Source: Lepidodermella squamata (taxonomy: Eukaryota; Gastrotricha). Taken from it: a DNA stretch of 64,000 bases. Below the pieces are notes generated by a model that was given only the letters and a program-made list of their open reading frames with translations, did no database searches and was not told the DNA's origin. The translations under genes were made by a program, and so were the position numbers. This document shows positions 43,975 to 55,200 of the stretch, in pieces; the stretch's first letter is position 1; every line of letters begins with the position of its first letter. The stretch lies in contig JBLDXI010000061.1 of assembly GCA_047495785.1 (NCBI GenBank), positions 87,575-151,574 on the forward strand, read 5' to 3'.

Positions 43975-44250
43975 TACGAACCGAGGTTTATATCCTTTAG
44001 CAGTGTTATACACCAAGAACCTGGAAGCAGGCGAATACCCGGAATGCTGGCGTAAAGCCTTGCTGATTCCTGTATATAAGAAAAACAGACCCTAAAAAAT
44101 ATAGACCTATAGACTATAGACGGACAGAAAGCTTCTGCCGGTATTTGCGAAAATATTCTCGAGTATCTTTTCAGTTTTTGCACGCAAGCCGATCAGAATT
44201 CCTGAAGTGCCAAGATTGGCACACGTATCAGGGTTTAAGAAGCACTTGCC
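43975..44250 (+). mobile_element. non-LTR reverse transcriptase relic
   Basis: The frame from about 43995 reads LAVLYTKNLEAGEYPECWRK then ALLIPVYKKN. This is the start of the reverse transcriptase domain in many LINEs (lfn.sl..G.fP..WK.a.v.PiyKkg). Stops and frameshifts follow at once, with a further scrap (TYQGLRS) near 44225. Only a fragment remains. Confidence 0.55.
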
Positions 44251-44359
44251 CAGTTCAATTTAATGCGTTTAGCTCTTCACAGAGCCTTCAACCCGAGCCA
44301 AAACCTAGAGCCTATCCCCTACTCCTCGAGCCTCGAGCCTACTTCTTGTGATTTCTTGT

Positions 44360-44541
44360 GCCGGTGCGAATTTAAGTGGAGCCCTTCGTCTGAAATATTA
44401 ACACTAAAATTCCCTTCACATTGGGTCTGCTTCTCCGGAATCTTTCAGACGAAGGGCTGAAGTCTCTACAGAAGTGGACAACACGGAAAGCTGCGAATAA
44501 CATACTGGCTAGCTGCCTAGTTTCGTCAAATTCGCACCGGC
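44360..44541. mobile_element. nested-palindrome MITE
   Basis: The outer inverted repeat is gccggtgcgaattt (44360-44373) with aaattcgcaccggc (44528-44541). The inner inverted repeat is gcccttcgtctgaaa (44381-44395) with tttcagacgaagggc (44443-44457). The inner pair is off-centre, so two alternative hairpins are possible. No coding capacity. Confidence 0.65.
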
Positions 44542-44866
44542 AGAGGGCGACTTAGGCTAAGTAATGCTAAGTTGGTTATGAGGTGAATAATAATTTTTAA
44601 CAAATATTTGCTGAAGTTAATTAATAATAAGCTTTTTGTTATGATTTAAGATCATTATTATTAATTCACCGTTGGTGCCAGCAAAAAATTCTTCGTATCC
44701 GCCCTCACAACCGAGTTGTTTTCGGTGGAAAGTATGCACAGTTGTCGTCAAGCTAAAATAGCTCTTTCCAAAATAACCTCATGCAGGTCGACCGGCTGAA
44801 TTGTCTTCTATTCATTCATCCGTTTTTCGTTTAAATTCCGCTGTCGATTAAAACTTGTTTAATAAG

Positions 44867-47537
44867 ATGAGTTTCAGACTAGCTGTTATCGCGGCGACCT
44901 TGGGCATCGCCTATAGTCGTGGGTTTCTGTCTCTTCATCAATCTTCAAGCTCACTTGAATTCATCTTTTCAGAGAGTCCAATCCAGTGCTCGAATGATGA
45001 GATTTGGTCTCAAGTAGCCACCGAAAAGGCATATAGTTTGTCCGCATTTGCTGATCACAATATCTACTGCGCCGATGGCAGCTATCTGAGTTCGTGGTGG
45101 GCCACGCTTTTTGTACCTTTTGGGGTATGGCCTTATCTGGTGCCAGCTATGACTATGGGATTCAAGTGCTGTAAGTCCCCGGTAGTGGGAAATTGCCGAA
45201 AGGTTATCAATGTCCCCACGGATGACAGCACGCTCGAGAATCTGGCTAGACAGGATATCAAGTGCAACGCCAATGAATTCCTGAAAGGCTTCCAGCCGAC
45301 CGATCAGAATGGTCAGATCAAATTTATCTACACTTGCTGCGAGGTAAGAATCAAGAAAGAATCAAGAATTTTAATTGGCGCTCTTGAAGCCAGTGGTCCG
45401 AGTAACGTCCGAGTAAGGGGGGAAGGGGGGGGGGGGGGGGGGGGGGGTAAACAAACCCCACTGGCGTTCGAAAATTTCTGAAAAACGTAAGGGTCCCCCC
45501 TGTTGATTTGCAAATTTTGGTATCAAAATGCTCGATTTACCCCCTCAGAACTGGACCTAGTCGGAACCCTGCTTGAAGCTCCACAGGAAACGGACGAAAG
45601 ACCTTTTTTCGGGCAGTGCAGTTTGCGAAGTAGGATCCGGGAGCTAAGGTATTTTCTAGCTACCAGTCGAAGAAACCACATGGTCTCCCTAGGGTTTTGT
45701 CATTTCCATTTTTTTTCTGGTTAGAGTCCCCGGAACCCCAGCACCACTGTACTTCGGCTGGCCCCCGGGCACTTCCTGGTTGGAGGCCCTAATCTTCATA
45801 TTTTCCCACAAAAACTAGGTTTTCATACCTGAAACTATGATCAAAATCTATTTTCTCAATTTCCTGACGGAATAGAAATTCATATAAGCGAAAAATCCTT
45901 TAAAATTTCATTTTGATATTTTGTTGCTACATCGCTAGAGGTGCGTTAATAAGTGCTTTCCATTTTCCAACAAAATAAACGCAAATTTGGAATTCGGAAT
46001 ATTTTCACATTTCCACGAGCGATGCGGGAAATTTTACAAGAATATTCCCGAAAATCGGTTTTTCTCATGGAAAACAATTCTTGCTTTTCCCGTTTCATCC
46101 TGATAGAGTAATCTCGGAAAACACTGAGGCCTGAGGCAAGAGGATTCAACTCCCATTCATGTTTCATTCGAACCCCTGAATGAGTTTACGCTTGTTCAAT
46201 GTGAACTGATTAGGGGTAGTAATTAGTAATGATGAAATAAATTGTGTAATAGTTGACCCAAAATAAAAATAAAATAAATTTTGAAAAAATGAAAAAATAG
46301 TCTGATCCGGATGCTTGGAAAGGCTCTCGCTTGAAAAGCATAACAACCTAATAAAATCTTCCGGGAATTTTCGGTAAAAGCAAACATTTGACCAATATCT
46401 GGCGGCCCCTAGGCCATATGGGCACGTGCCCTCTGTGCCTATGCGTTAATCCGGCCCTGCTCTCGGCTACATTTCGCGGGGAACTTGAGGTTTGGATTTT
46501 CTATGTTACCCAAACTACAGCACTGCACATTTCGACGGGACCATTAATGTGCACTAAGGTTGGGAAACTTTGGGAAACTAATGAGAATCTAGGCCAATCT
46601 CATATGTTGTCTCTGCACCCTATCATGCGTTTTTTTCCAGGTTGACGGAAAATATACTGTCAACAGCAGAGCGCGAACAACGAATTACGCCGCGGTTAAT
46701 TCCGGAATGAAAAATCTTAATGATCACCGCGTCTCCTGCGGGGACGGTGAGATCTTACAGAGATGGCACTTGCAACGCGACGAAACAACGCGCATGATAC
46801 GCTTTGAATACTTTTGTGGCAGCATCACTGCCGCACAAGGAACCGCCGTCGCTAAACCCCAGTGCCGTAAGTTGAAAGGCCGCCGGTTTTAATCAAATAA
46901 AGCTGCTTTTTCAGCTGCCATGTGGTACCAGAAGTGCTCGAGTGACGTTATGAAATCAACGGAATTCACGGGCATGCAAGCCGGGGTCACCTCGGTTCTT
47001 AGTTACCTTCCTGTCAAATGTCCCAGTGGGAGTTACATAACTTCATTCGGACTGAGCAGGCCTGGCGGCATGCAGTACACGTACACGTGTTGCGCTGCCC
47101 CTATCACGTCGTCGTGCCGCGATGTCACTACCCAAGGGACACCCGGCTTTTATGGAGACACCAATTTCCTCGACAGGCAAAATGTGCAATGCAATGCTGA
47201 CGAGATCATGAACAGATTCGTGTTAAACTGGGAAAGTATTGGCGAGGGTAGAATTAGCTACAACTACACTTGCTGTTCGGTGAAAACTTGAAACCGCATC
47301 AAACTGCTGATGTTTTAGATGTATACTTTTCAGGCCGTGGGTAAGATCAGCAGAACCAACCAAGCGACCGACTACGCCGATGAACAGAGTGGAAAAACGT
47401 TGTCTCTTGTCAGCCATCGCCCGACCTGCACTGATGGGAAATTGTTGCAACAGTTTCAACTGAAGCGCAGTGGTAGAGGCACACACCGTATCGAGTACAC
47501 ATGTGTCAAGGTCGAGAACGAGTCCTGTGCCCAGTGA
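44867..47537 (+). CDS. secreted cysteine-rich repeat protein
   Basis: Four exons, 44867-45343, 46641-46866, 46915-47279 and 47334-47537, giving 423 residues. The signal peptide is MSFRLAVIAATLGIAYSRG. The mature chain has about six repeats of 60-75 residues, each with a central C-(A/G/S)DG-x-(Y/I/L)-L and ending in an aromatic strand with Cys-Cys: MGFKCC, FIYTCC, FEYFCG, YTYTCC, YNYTCC, EYTCV. The family is not recognised. The pattern suggests a disulphide-rich, repeated beta fold in an extracellular or secreted protein. Intron 1 (1.3 kb) is unusually long and has collected a poly-G run and a hAT MITE; the others are ~50 bp. Confidence 0.7.
45421..45447 (+). repeat. poly-G tract
   Basis: A run of about 25 G broken once near its start, inside intron 1 of the Cys-rich gene and followed by GTAAAC. 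A similar G run followed by GTAAAG is at 55931-55950. Such tracts can form quadruplexes and are prone to assembly error. Confidence 0.7.
45619..45776. mobile_element. hAT-type MITE family 1 copy, reverse orientation
   Basis: CAGTTTGCGAAGTAGGATCC matches the family right end at 19 of 20 positions. The other end (agcaccactgtacttcg) is the complement of the left end. Partial 8-bp flanks gggcagtg and gggcactt may be a worn target duplication. Lies in intron 1 of the Cys-rich gene. Confidence 0.7.
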
Positions 47538-47930
47538 AATTCAGAGGAGGTGCCGCTTGCAGATTTTTTCGACAGCTTGAAAGCTGAAGATTTGTGAGAT
47601 ATAACAATAAGACTGAAGGGAAAATAAGGTTGAGGAAGGAGAGTCGATAAATGATGCACGAGGAATGAATAAAGCGAAACGAGGGAAATAGGGAAAGGTT
47701 ACCTAAATATGCATACAAATTATCGAATTTTCTCAAACACTTGTTATTCTCTAACCTTGACTCACATTTTGACCATATACTGTGCGAACCCATATATGAG
47801 TAAGCCCACCAAATCTGACGAATTCCCCACTGTTGTTGAGCCATTGTTGTTCGAAGTTGGAATGGGGACAAGTTGAAAACCTCTTTGTGCCTTGAATTGC
47901 ATAAAAGCTTCATTTGGGAACCTAAACTCA
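47538..47930. other. intergenic, no gene seen
   Basis: No convincing gene. A minus-strand frame at 47762-47968 (EAFMQFKAQRGFQLV) has protein-like composition but no supporting splice sites or domain. Confidence 0.35.
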
Positions 47931-47934
47931 GCTA

Positions 47935-48030
47935 CAGCTTGCGAGCCATCGAAACTATCGCGAACCATCGAAACTACGAAGCGTTTCTACGCGCGAGAAT
48001 CGAAAAGAGAAAATATACGCTAGAAATCTA
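47935..48030 (+). pseudogene. short TIR-gene relic
   Basis: tcgaaactatcgcgaaccatcgaaactacgaagcg and gcgcgagaatcgaaaagagaaaatatacgct resemble 43396-43480 of the TIR gene (atcgaaactattggaaacc..., gcgcgagaatcgaaaagggaaaatctactcgct). About 80 bases remain, with an internal deletion. Confidence 0.5.
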
Positions 48031-48139
48031 AGTTCTAGAGTTCTCAAATTCGAAAGGTGAAATTTCGAGTGAAATCCAAGAATCGTCCTTCTTCAAGCAA
48101 AATATAATGCAATTAATTACTCTCATGGTCATACTCATC

Positions 48140-49880
48140 CTTTATTGCGCAAGTCGTGTCTCGGCATTCAGCATTCGGATCACATGTCATCGCATATGAG
48201 CTCAGGCTTTCGCACCGAGTAGCCATCTGTTAATTGCCGCGTGAATGGCGTCCTACAACCGGCAGGCCGCGGTCTCGGAGGGACCGCTTGGCGGGAATTA
48301 CCAACAGCTTTCGAACTCGAGAATTGAATCCTTACTCGACTCCATAATTTGCCACATGACACTTCGTAACTTTGAAGATTTACGGTCCTAATACAGCAGC
48401 AATTTTTTTGCCTTGCGAGAACAACTTACTGCCTTCTTCGATACTTGTCATGTCACATCGTGCCATTTTCAGAGCCACTTGAAGCGATGCTTCCTCGTCC
48501 TCCCCCGCTTTGCGAAGTGTTGCTGCATTATCCGCAAGATCTGCCAGGAATTTGGAAAGCCTATTGCCAACATCTTCTCCTCTATTACCAAGTTCGACTA
48601 AACGGTCACTGTATTTCTTCGTCCAAATGAGGTCAATAACGTCAGTTCCTACGTTGGTAGCCGCTCCCGCCGTAGCTGTAATTGCACCGACACCAGTTAG
48701 CAGCACAATTGAAGCCCCGCCGGTGAAGAAGGCCGCAGCGACACAGCCTAAGGTTAACGCCGCTCCTCCAACTGAAGCGACAGTCCCGCCTGTTTTGACA
48801 ACATCACATCTCAATTTGTGAGCCTTGATATCTTCCAGTAACTCTTTCAACAGCCTGACTGTTTCTTCCGTAATTTTGATATATTCTTTCAGGCAACTGT
48901 CCATTGGAATCACTTGGGGAAAGATACTATTGAAAATTTATATATATCATATGTATAACGGGCAGTGACTTTGGTTTGATTTGATTTTTTCAGTAAACCA
49001 CAGGTCTTTTTAAATCAATGAAATCAAATAATCATACCATCTGAATCAAGTCAAATCAAATCAAATCTTTTGTATAGAGAAACTCGAGTTCTAAAAGAGG
49101 TTTAATGTCTTCAGTTTTGTGGAAAACGGTGTTTTCAGTAACAGTTAGCTTAAAGCTTAGTTACAGTAACAGTAGGAGTAGTCTACACGAAAAACTGAGT
49201 TTTCTTAATTCCTAATTTCTCCTCGTAGGAAGCTGATTTTTGCATGCGGTTTTTTGCCGTGTACGATTTCTGATGCGAGGCATCATCTGGAATTCTTGTT
49301 ACTTATTGATAAATTCGAGGACTGATGGCTGAATTTGGTGTTTTTCTTGAACCTTGAAAATGAGGAAATATTATTAAAATTCCTTCTTAATGAACGAATT
49401 TACAATTCGCACACTTTGCGCATCGCACGCATTTATCCCGCCGTAAGTGCGAGCGCTGCGTGATGCTCGCTCTGCTCGCAACTTTTACAAATATTCCACT
49501 AAATCCACCAAATATATCAACAAAGATTGTGTAGCTTCTCTTAGACCTTAGAGTACTACGATGGGGGACTTTCCATAATATTAGATTTTGATTCTATTTT
49601 GGGCAACAGAAAAATGTTAAGGGAAGAAAAAAACGAGTAATTTTTATCAGTAAAATCAGTATCACTTCTCTTACCGCTCACAAGACAGCAACCACATTTT
49701 TATCTGTGAATTTCACTTTTTTATCTTCTGATATAAGTACAGCATTGTATAATGTATAACCTTTATTAGTCAACCTCATACGGAACACCCCTTCTCCCTA
49801 TTCTTTTTTTTACTTATTACTTAAGACGTAAGAATTGCGCAAACAAATGTTTTTCCTTGGAATTCAATCTTTATTTACAC
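48140..49880. repeat. segmental duplication, unit 1 (ApoL block)
   Basis: Sequence on both sides of the ApoL-like frame matches 52640-54395: tattgcgcaagtcg and ggcgggaatt.ccaacagcttt downstream, and ttatcagtaaaatcagtat and gtcaacctcatac further up. Similarity is patchy with indels, so the duplication is not recent. Confidence 0.7.
48380..48904 (-). CDS. ApoL-like protein, C-terminally truncated copy
   Basis: A single exon of 174 residues from the ATG at 48904. An amphipathic helix start (MDSCLKEYIKITEETVRLL) is followed by a long Gly/Ala-rich hydrophobic hairpin (SVGGAALTLGCVAAAFFTGG then LLTGVGAITATAGAATNVG). A helical region follows (LSKFLADLADNAATLRKAG). This layout resembles the membrane-inserting core of apolipoprotein L. 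Compared with the copy at 53155 it stops about 100 residues early, after KKIAAVLGP, because a deletion has joined the middle of the gene to 3' flanking DNA. It may still be expressed as a shortened protein. Confidence 0.6.
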   Translation of the reverse strand: MDSCLKEYIKITEETVRLLKELLEDIKAHKLRCDVVKTGGTVASVGGAALTLGCVAAAFFTGGASIVLLTGVGAITATAGAATNVGTDVIDLIWTKKYSDRLVELGNRGEDVGNRLSKFLADLADNAATLRKAGEDEEASLQVALKMARCDMTSIEEGSKLFSQGKKIAAVLGP

Positions 49881-50860
49881 TGATAAGGTATATGGGGGCA
49901 CTACTGAAGAGCGGAACTGTAGCGAGTTGCGTGCGGTTGCGTGACATTTCCGTCCAGTCAACACCGCCGATAAACTTAGCCATTGCCGCCTAAGACCAAA
50001 GGAGAGTCGAACAACTCATATACCTTAGCTTCCATTGAATTTTGGAGTGCACTACGTTAATCTACGCAGAAAACTGTATAGTTTGATGTGTTACACGACT
50101 ATTTTCATGAAAATTCGATTAATTGCAATAAAGCAATAAAAATTATAAAAAAAGCTAATTATCTCCAGATCTGTGCTATGAAAATTCTGGAAACGGGATT
50201 GAGTTCCCCGTCCAAACTTTACTAAGGGGGATTTTGCGATCAAAAGACGGGGTTTTGCCGATTCCCGATTGCTTTGAAAAAAAATTTTCCACAATTTTCC
50301 GCTCAACAATTAAACAACCGGAAGTGAATTTTGATTTTGCGATATTTGCGTTATTTTTACAAATTTTGTAAAGATATTTGAGACGCTAGGAGTAATCTGA
50401 GGCGCTGAACACGATGAGCGCATCAGCTTTTATACTGGGAGTATCGGTAATCGAATATCGATTATCGATTATACAGCGAATGATTGATTTTATTTCGAAT
50501 TTGGCCGAATCTTACTTGGCAAATAAACCTTCACGCTAAGAATCAAAGCTGATTATCATAACTAATGCAACTCCTGATTTTGTAGCTGAACTTTGCGCCA
50601 ACACTGTCAGCTAGGACGACATAATCCTGGTGATATCTTACTATCTAACCGTCGGATTTGTCGGTTTACTTAAAACTACGCGGTTTTTACTGAACTGAAA
50701 AAAACCGGTTTATACCGGCACCGGTGTAAACTGGTAGGAACTGGTTTGGGTTTAACCGAATACCCAGTGTTTGGCAGCGGAGTAATCTTGAAAGTACCTG
50801 CGTTGACCATATGGCCGTTTGAGCGAGGATCTCGAATCGTGATGTTTCCGGCGGTTCTGA
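49881..50860. other. intergenic, no gene seen
   Basis: AT-rich with a cluster of accggt words (50690-50750) and atcgat-rich words (50450-50475). No coding features recognised. Confidence 0.4.
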
Positions 50861-50869
50861 ATATCAAAA

Positions 50870-51260
50870 ATCTTGTGGGCTACCGTTGCGTTTCAGGGCG
50901 ATAGATTTGAAGGGAATAATACACTCGCTGCGTGGAAGCCGAACCAAAATTTGGCATCATGCGATGTAATTTGCAATGCTCATGCTATTCAGTGCTAGCA
51001 GCAGGTGCAGAGAAGCGTGCAAATCTGAAGCAGTACAGGCGTTGAACTCCAGCATCCAGCATAGAGAACTCCAAGCTAGCAATACTACCTGGAACCTCTC
51101 ATCCAGTTGGCTGAGTTTCCTGTTGAAAGACAGTATGTGGTTCGATTTTTGTGATTCGCAACATCTGAGCGATATAAAAGCAACTATAGCTGAAAGGATA
51201 GACAGAATGGTCGAGTCTCAATATGTTTATTGCATACTAAAAACTAATAAAATGCCTTGA
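50870..51260 (+). pseudogene. TIR-gene pseudogene
   Basis: Over about 390 bases this matches the second exon of the TIR gene. Examples are ctaccgttgcgtttc.gggcg, cgtgcaaatctgaagcagt, and from 51106 SSSWLSFLLKDSMW through ATIAERIDRMVESQ. Frameshifts, an insertion near 51050 and a lost stop codon show it is dead. The 3' flank (aacaatcgaaat, ggtgaggttttgaagc) also matches the parent, so a block larger than the gene was copied. Confidence 0.8.
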
Positions 51261-51535
51261 ACAATCGAAATAACCTATACTCATTTGGAACTTCATAACA
51301 GGGCGAGACTCAAGCTAAATTGATGAAGATATCAGAGAGACGATATATTAGACTCCAGGGTGAGGTTTTGAAGCTGGTTTTAAATCATGCCGCAGACTGG
51401 GTTACTAGGGTGATTACTAACAGAGTGTGGGTCAGCATTAGCAAGATTGAACAATCGAAGTATCCTAGCCGGTTACTTCGATTATAAGGAAAGTCATGGA
51501 ACATTTCACGGAAGTTACTGGAAGCACCAGATATT

Positions 51536-52170
51536 TTACGGGTTCCAGCAGTTGGCCACTTCCGTGTTGATTCTGGTCCAGAAGCGGGTGTTGGGCATCA
51601 GCTGTGAGTAGGCATAGAATCTCCATCCGCCGCTCGATCCGGCAGAAGCACTCCACGTCGATCCGCAGAACTTGGTCGCGCTCATTCCGATGACATTCAC
51701 GCCGGTCGCATGAGTACCCATAGCCCATCCGGGACCGTGTTGAGCAGCGCAAATAGCATCGCCCGCAGCGCCCGATGTAAGGGCAGTTCCTAAGAAGGGA
51801 AATTTCGTTAAAGAAACTAATCCGATACGAATTGATATGAAATACCCTTGACCGGCGTTGTAAGAGCAGCGTGGCCTCCGAACCAGTTGTTGTAGAACTC
51901 AGCGCTAAACGCCGCTCCTGCATACGAGTTCGGTACCATGGGGTAGCATGGGCGGGGTGAGTTGTCGGATTTCACGCACAGGATCGGTAGGAACGTAGTG
52001 CAGTTCGTATCACCGTTGTAGGCATCGCAGCCGTTGCAAGCCAATCGGTCGATGCCGAATTTCGAATCATGCGCCTCGACATTCCACGTCATGCCTTTAC
52101 CTCCGGCCGCTTGAACGGAAGCGAAAGCGAAACAAGCTACAAGAGCTGCGATGACAAAAGCTGTATTCAT
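51536..52170 (-). CDS. small secreted cysteine-containing protein
   Basis: Two exons, 52170-51846 and 51789-51536 (56-bp intron, phase 1), giving 192 residues. The signal peptide is MNTAFVIAALVACFAFASVQA. The mature protein has CNGCDAYNGDTNCTTFLPILC, then FYNNWFGGHAALTTPVKG, AICAAQHGPGWAMGTHA and a C-terminal RFWTRINTEVANCW. From memory, similar DTxCTxxLPxLC...AxxxCxxxFGxGWxM...RFWxxINxxxANCW patterns occur in secreted bacterial and scattered eukaryotic proteins of unknown function. No catalytic role can be given. A 5' scrap of a second copy lies at 55248-55335. Confidence 0.8.
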
Positions 52171-52639
52171 TGTAGAGTGAAGCTGTGGACGAGTGAGAGT
52201 GGATGTAAACTCGGAAATTTCGGCTCAATTTATAGAGGCAAAACGGAAGGAAGCAGCTTTTCCGGCTGCAAACAGGATAACATTGTACAAACAAGTTTTT
52301 TTTGGATTGATACCTCGATATAAAAAATTGAACACGAAATTGCAATTAAGTTTGTGTTACAGACAGGATAATCAGCGTAAAACTCTATAACGAGTAGCCA
52401 CGTTAGCCCCTTGTTTGTCTTACAGCTTTTTCATTATACTCAATCTTTGCGCTAAAAAGGATGCTTTTATTCCGTTTAGTATCAAGTTTGAAGCTTATTC
52501 AAACGATAATTTTTCTAAATCATTTTCGCATGGACTCTGTTGCTTTCAGTCGATTGGCTATGTCATTTTTGTTGGCATGACTCGCACAGACAGGATTTTT
52601 GCTTTGGTACCTTGCTAGTCATGGGGAGATAACTACTGC

Positions 52640-54395
52640 CAAGTTTATTGCGCAAGTCGCCATTCGACACTTAACACTTGGATCACAGTTCATATATTTC
52701 ATCACAGATATGAGGCCTAAGAGTCATCTATACATGAGCCGATTATTGCTGATCGATCCATGGTCCCCAGGTTTTTGCATTGAGTAGCCGTCTCTTGATT
52801 GCCGGCGAATGGCACCTGCTCCGGGAGGATGGGAGCCGCGGTCTCAGAGCAACTGCTTGGCGGGAATTGCCAGCAGCTTTCGCACTCGAGAATTCGATCC
52901 TTGGCTTCATTTGGCCACTTGACTCTTCATTACTCTGATTTACGGTCCCAAACCGGCCGAAGAAAACAGACGCTGACTTAAATCTATATACTTTCCCCTG
53001 GATTACGAGACGATCCAGAATATAAGTGAATTTTGTACTTCAGTGAAAAGGTAACACTTGCAGCATCATGTCTTCCTATGACTGTTGAATTTAACGTGAA
53101 AATTTTTTAGTTTTGATAAACGATATTATTATGCTTTTTCCGATCACAGCCCTTTTAATCATCCATATGATCGAGGAAATCGCTCAAGTCCTTGAAGTGT
53201 TCTAGTTGCTCGCGGATTGCCTTAATTTGCTCCTCCACGGCGTCGGCAACGGGGTTATTACTGCTCAAGCTGTCCACCAATGATTTGATGTCCCAGATAA
53301 TGAAAGCCGCATTGAAGATAACTGTAGCACCTTTCATCACGTTCATCGCGGTTTGTTTGGTTATATCCACACCAACTTTCGCTAACACACGAGTGAGAGT
53401 GACAGAGCTCAACCTCATCCCCTTCCACACTTGGCCACCATTACGCAACAGTGTAGACGTAGTGGTGCGTCCAGCATTTTTCGCTATGTCAGCAATTTTT
53501 GAACCTTGCAAGAACAAGTTTTTGCCTTCTTGGATGCCAGTTACGTCACCTAGTGCCATTTTCAGAGCAACTTGAAGTGATGTATCCTCGTCATCCCCCT
53601 CTTTGCGAAGTGCCGCTGCATTATCCGCAAGATCTCCCAGGTATTTCGAAAGCCTTTTGCCAACATCTTCTCCTCTTTTACCAAGTTCGACCAACCGGTC
53701 AGCGTATTTCTTTGTCCAGATGAGGTCAATAACGTCTGTTCCAATGTTGGTGGCCGCGCCTGCCGTAGCAGTGATTGCACCGACACCAGTTAACAGCACA
53801 AGTGAAGCCCCGCCAGTGAAGAAGGCCGCAGCGACACAACCTAAGGTTAACGCCGCTCCTCCAACTGTCCCGCGACAGTCCCGCCTGTTTTGACAACATC
53901 ACATCTCAATTTGTGAGCTTTGATATCTTCCAGTAACTCTTTCAACAGCTCGACTGTTTCCTCCGTAATTTTAATGTATTCTTTCAGGCACTTGTCCATA
54001 GGAATACCAACACTCCGTATTGACTATGAAATATTGAAAATTACTGAGAAAATATTATATTATTAAAAATTATACTCGGGATTCAGATTCTATTCGGGGA
54101 ATTTTTTAAGAAGTATGCTTCCGGAAAAAAAACATTATTTTTATCAGTAAAATCAGTATGTATCACTTGTATCAACATTAAGTCTCAATCAACCAACAAA
54201 AAAGCTCAATCACACGCTTATCTTTGAATTTTTTCATGTTTACATCATCTATACAACATTGTATAAGTTACCTTCATTTTCTTTCAGTCAACCTCATACG
54301 AACACCCCCACCCTTACCTTTTGTTTTACTTTTTATTTCGGGCTTTAGGATTGCGGAAACGAAAATTTTTCCTTGGAATTCAATCATTATTTACA
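52640..54395. repeat. segmental duplication, unit 2 (ApoL block)
   Basis: Partner of 48140-49880. It keeps the complete 3' half of the ApoL-like gene that unit 1 has lost, and lies in the same orientation 4.5 kb away. Confidence 0.7.
53155..53999 (-). CDS. ApoL-like protein, full-length copy with a frameshift near the N terminus
   Basis: The frame from ~53870 to 53155 encodes GGAALTLGCVAAAFFTGG, LLTGVGAITATAGAATNIG, helices and a C-terminal amphipathic and coiled part (AFIIWDIKSLVDSL, EEQIKAIREQLEHFKDL). This is the ApoL-like order of pore-forming-type hairpin then C-terminal helices. The N-terminal frame (MDKCLKEYIKITEETVELL, ATG at 53999) is joined by a 2-bp excess at 53870-53878 relative to the copy at 48380. 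There, cccgcgacagtcccgc replaces the other copy's shorter sequence. Either the protein starts downstream, the gene is newly broken, or the assembly is wrong. Repaired length would be about 280 residues. Confidence 0.6.
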
Positions 54396-54534
54396 CTGAT
54401 AAGAAATTGGCGCGCCACTGCTCTTATGCCAACTAAGGCTAATTTTAGGGTTCAATTATAGACCTAAAGCTTGCCCCCAGTTAGCTTGAATATTCGACCA
54501 GCTATTTTACGATTCTTATATGACGTGCCTGAGA

Positions 54535-54670
54535 ATTTTGCGCTCTCGAACTACCAATTTAGCCTATTTTAGGATTTTGATAAAGAATTGAATAACCGAA
54601 ACACCTAAGTGAGACCATTCTTGAGGCTCGCAACTGCCAAAATTGGCAAGTTGGACTTTTCCCTTACGCC
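54535..54670. mobile_element. fragment related to the 2.5-kb insertion
   Basis: accaatttagcctattttagg.ttttgataaagaatt and ggctcgcaactgcca match 25917-26015 in the element inside the piggyBac gene. It is a solo terminal piece, showing that the element is dispersed. Confidence 0.6.
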
Positions 54671-54867
54671 TAACACGTCCCGGAAGCTACATCCGCTAAG
54701 GCGGGGCAACGCTTCCAATTTAGTTATTTTCTCGGTTTTTTCAGGATGTTATAGGCATGTTGAAAGCTTGCAGCTGACATAAAACTCGTCGAGACAGCTC
54801 AGCCATCCCCCAGCTCGGCCGGGCCAGACAATTACATGAGAATTTATCACAATGCTGCGTTAATCTT

Positions 54868-55200
54868 GAGAGGTTTTAGTTCAGTAGATAGCTGTCTGCT
54901 GTGCATTGAGCGTCAAGATCGATGGGCATTAGTTCGATCCTCACCCGGGTCGACCGTGGTTTATCAATGACGCTCTATCCTGACGGCGGCCGACCACCGA
55001 CCACTCCATGGTGTTACAAAAGTGAAAAGTGGTAGATTAGGAGTGTCAGCGAGACTGCAGTAATCGCAAGAGACCCCAACAAGCGACCCTAAGAGCGCTC
55101 ATTCAGGATTCAGGACCCATGGCCTCGGCCCATCCATTCAACGAATGGGACGTCTCAAAAATAACAAGGACGATTTCCTCCTTAATTAATATCACCTAAT
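54868..55200 (+). mobile_element. tRNA-derived SINE candidate
   Basis: ttagttcagtagatagctgtc (54875) resembles a pol III box A and agttcgatcctc (54930) a box B, ~55 bp apart as in tRNA genes. The sequence cannot fold into a normal tRNA. It is followed by a ~250-bp unrelated body. This fits a tRNA-head SINE; other copies were not seen in the window. Confidence 0.45.

Noticed and set aside
45421-45447. Glycine run in the frame of the Cys-rich gene's first exon
   Set aside because: The frame has already passed a good splice donor (gaggtaaga at 45341); the glycine run is intronic poly-G.
47762-47968. Minus-strand 68-codon frame
   Set aside because: Protein-like composition but no domain, signal, homologue in the window or matching splice sites; it overlaps the TIR relic.
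54875-54945. Functional tRNA gene
   Set aside because: Only the promoter-box-like motifs match; acceptor and anticodon stems cannot be drawn, so a SINE head is more likely.
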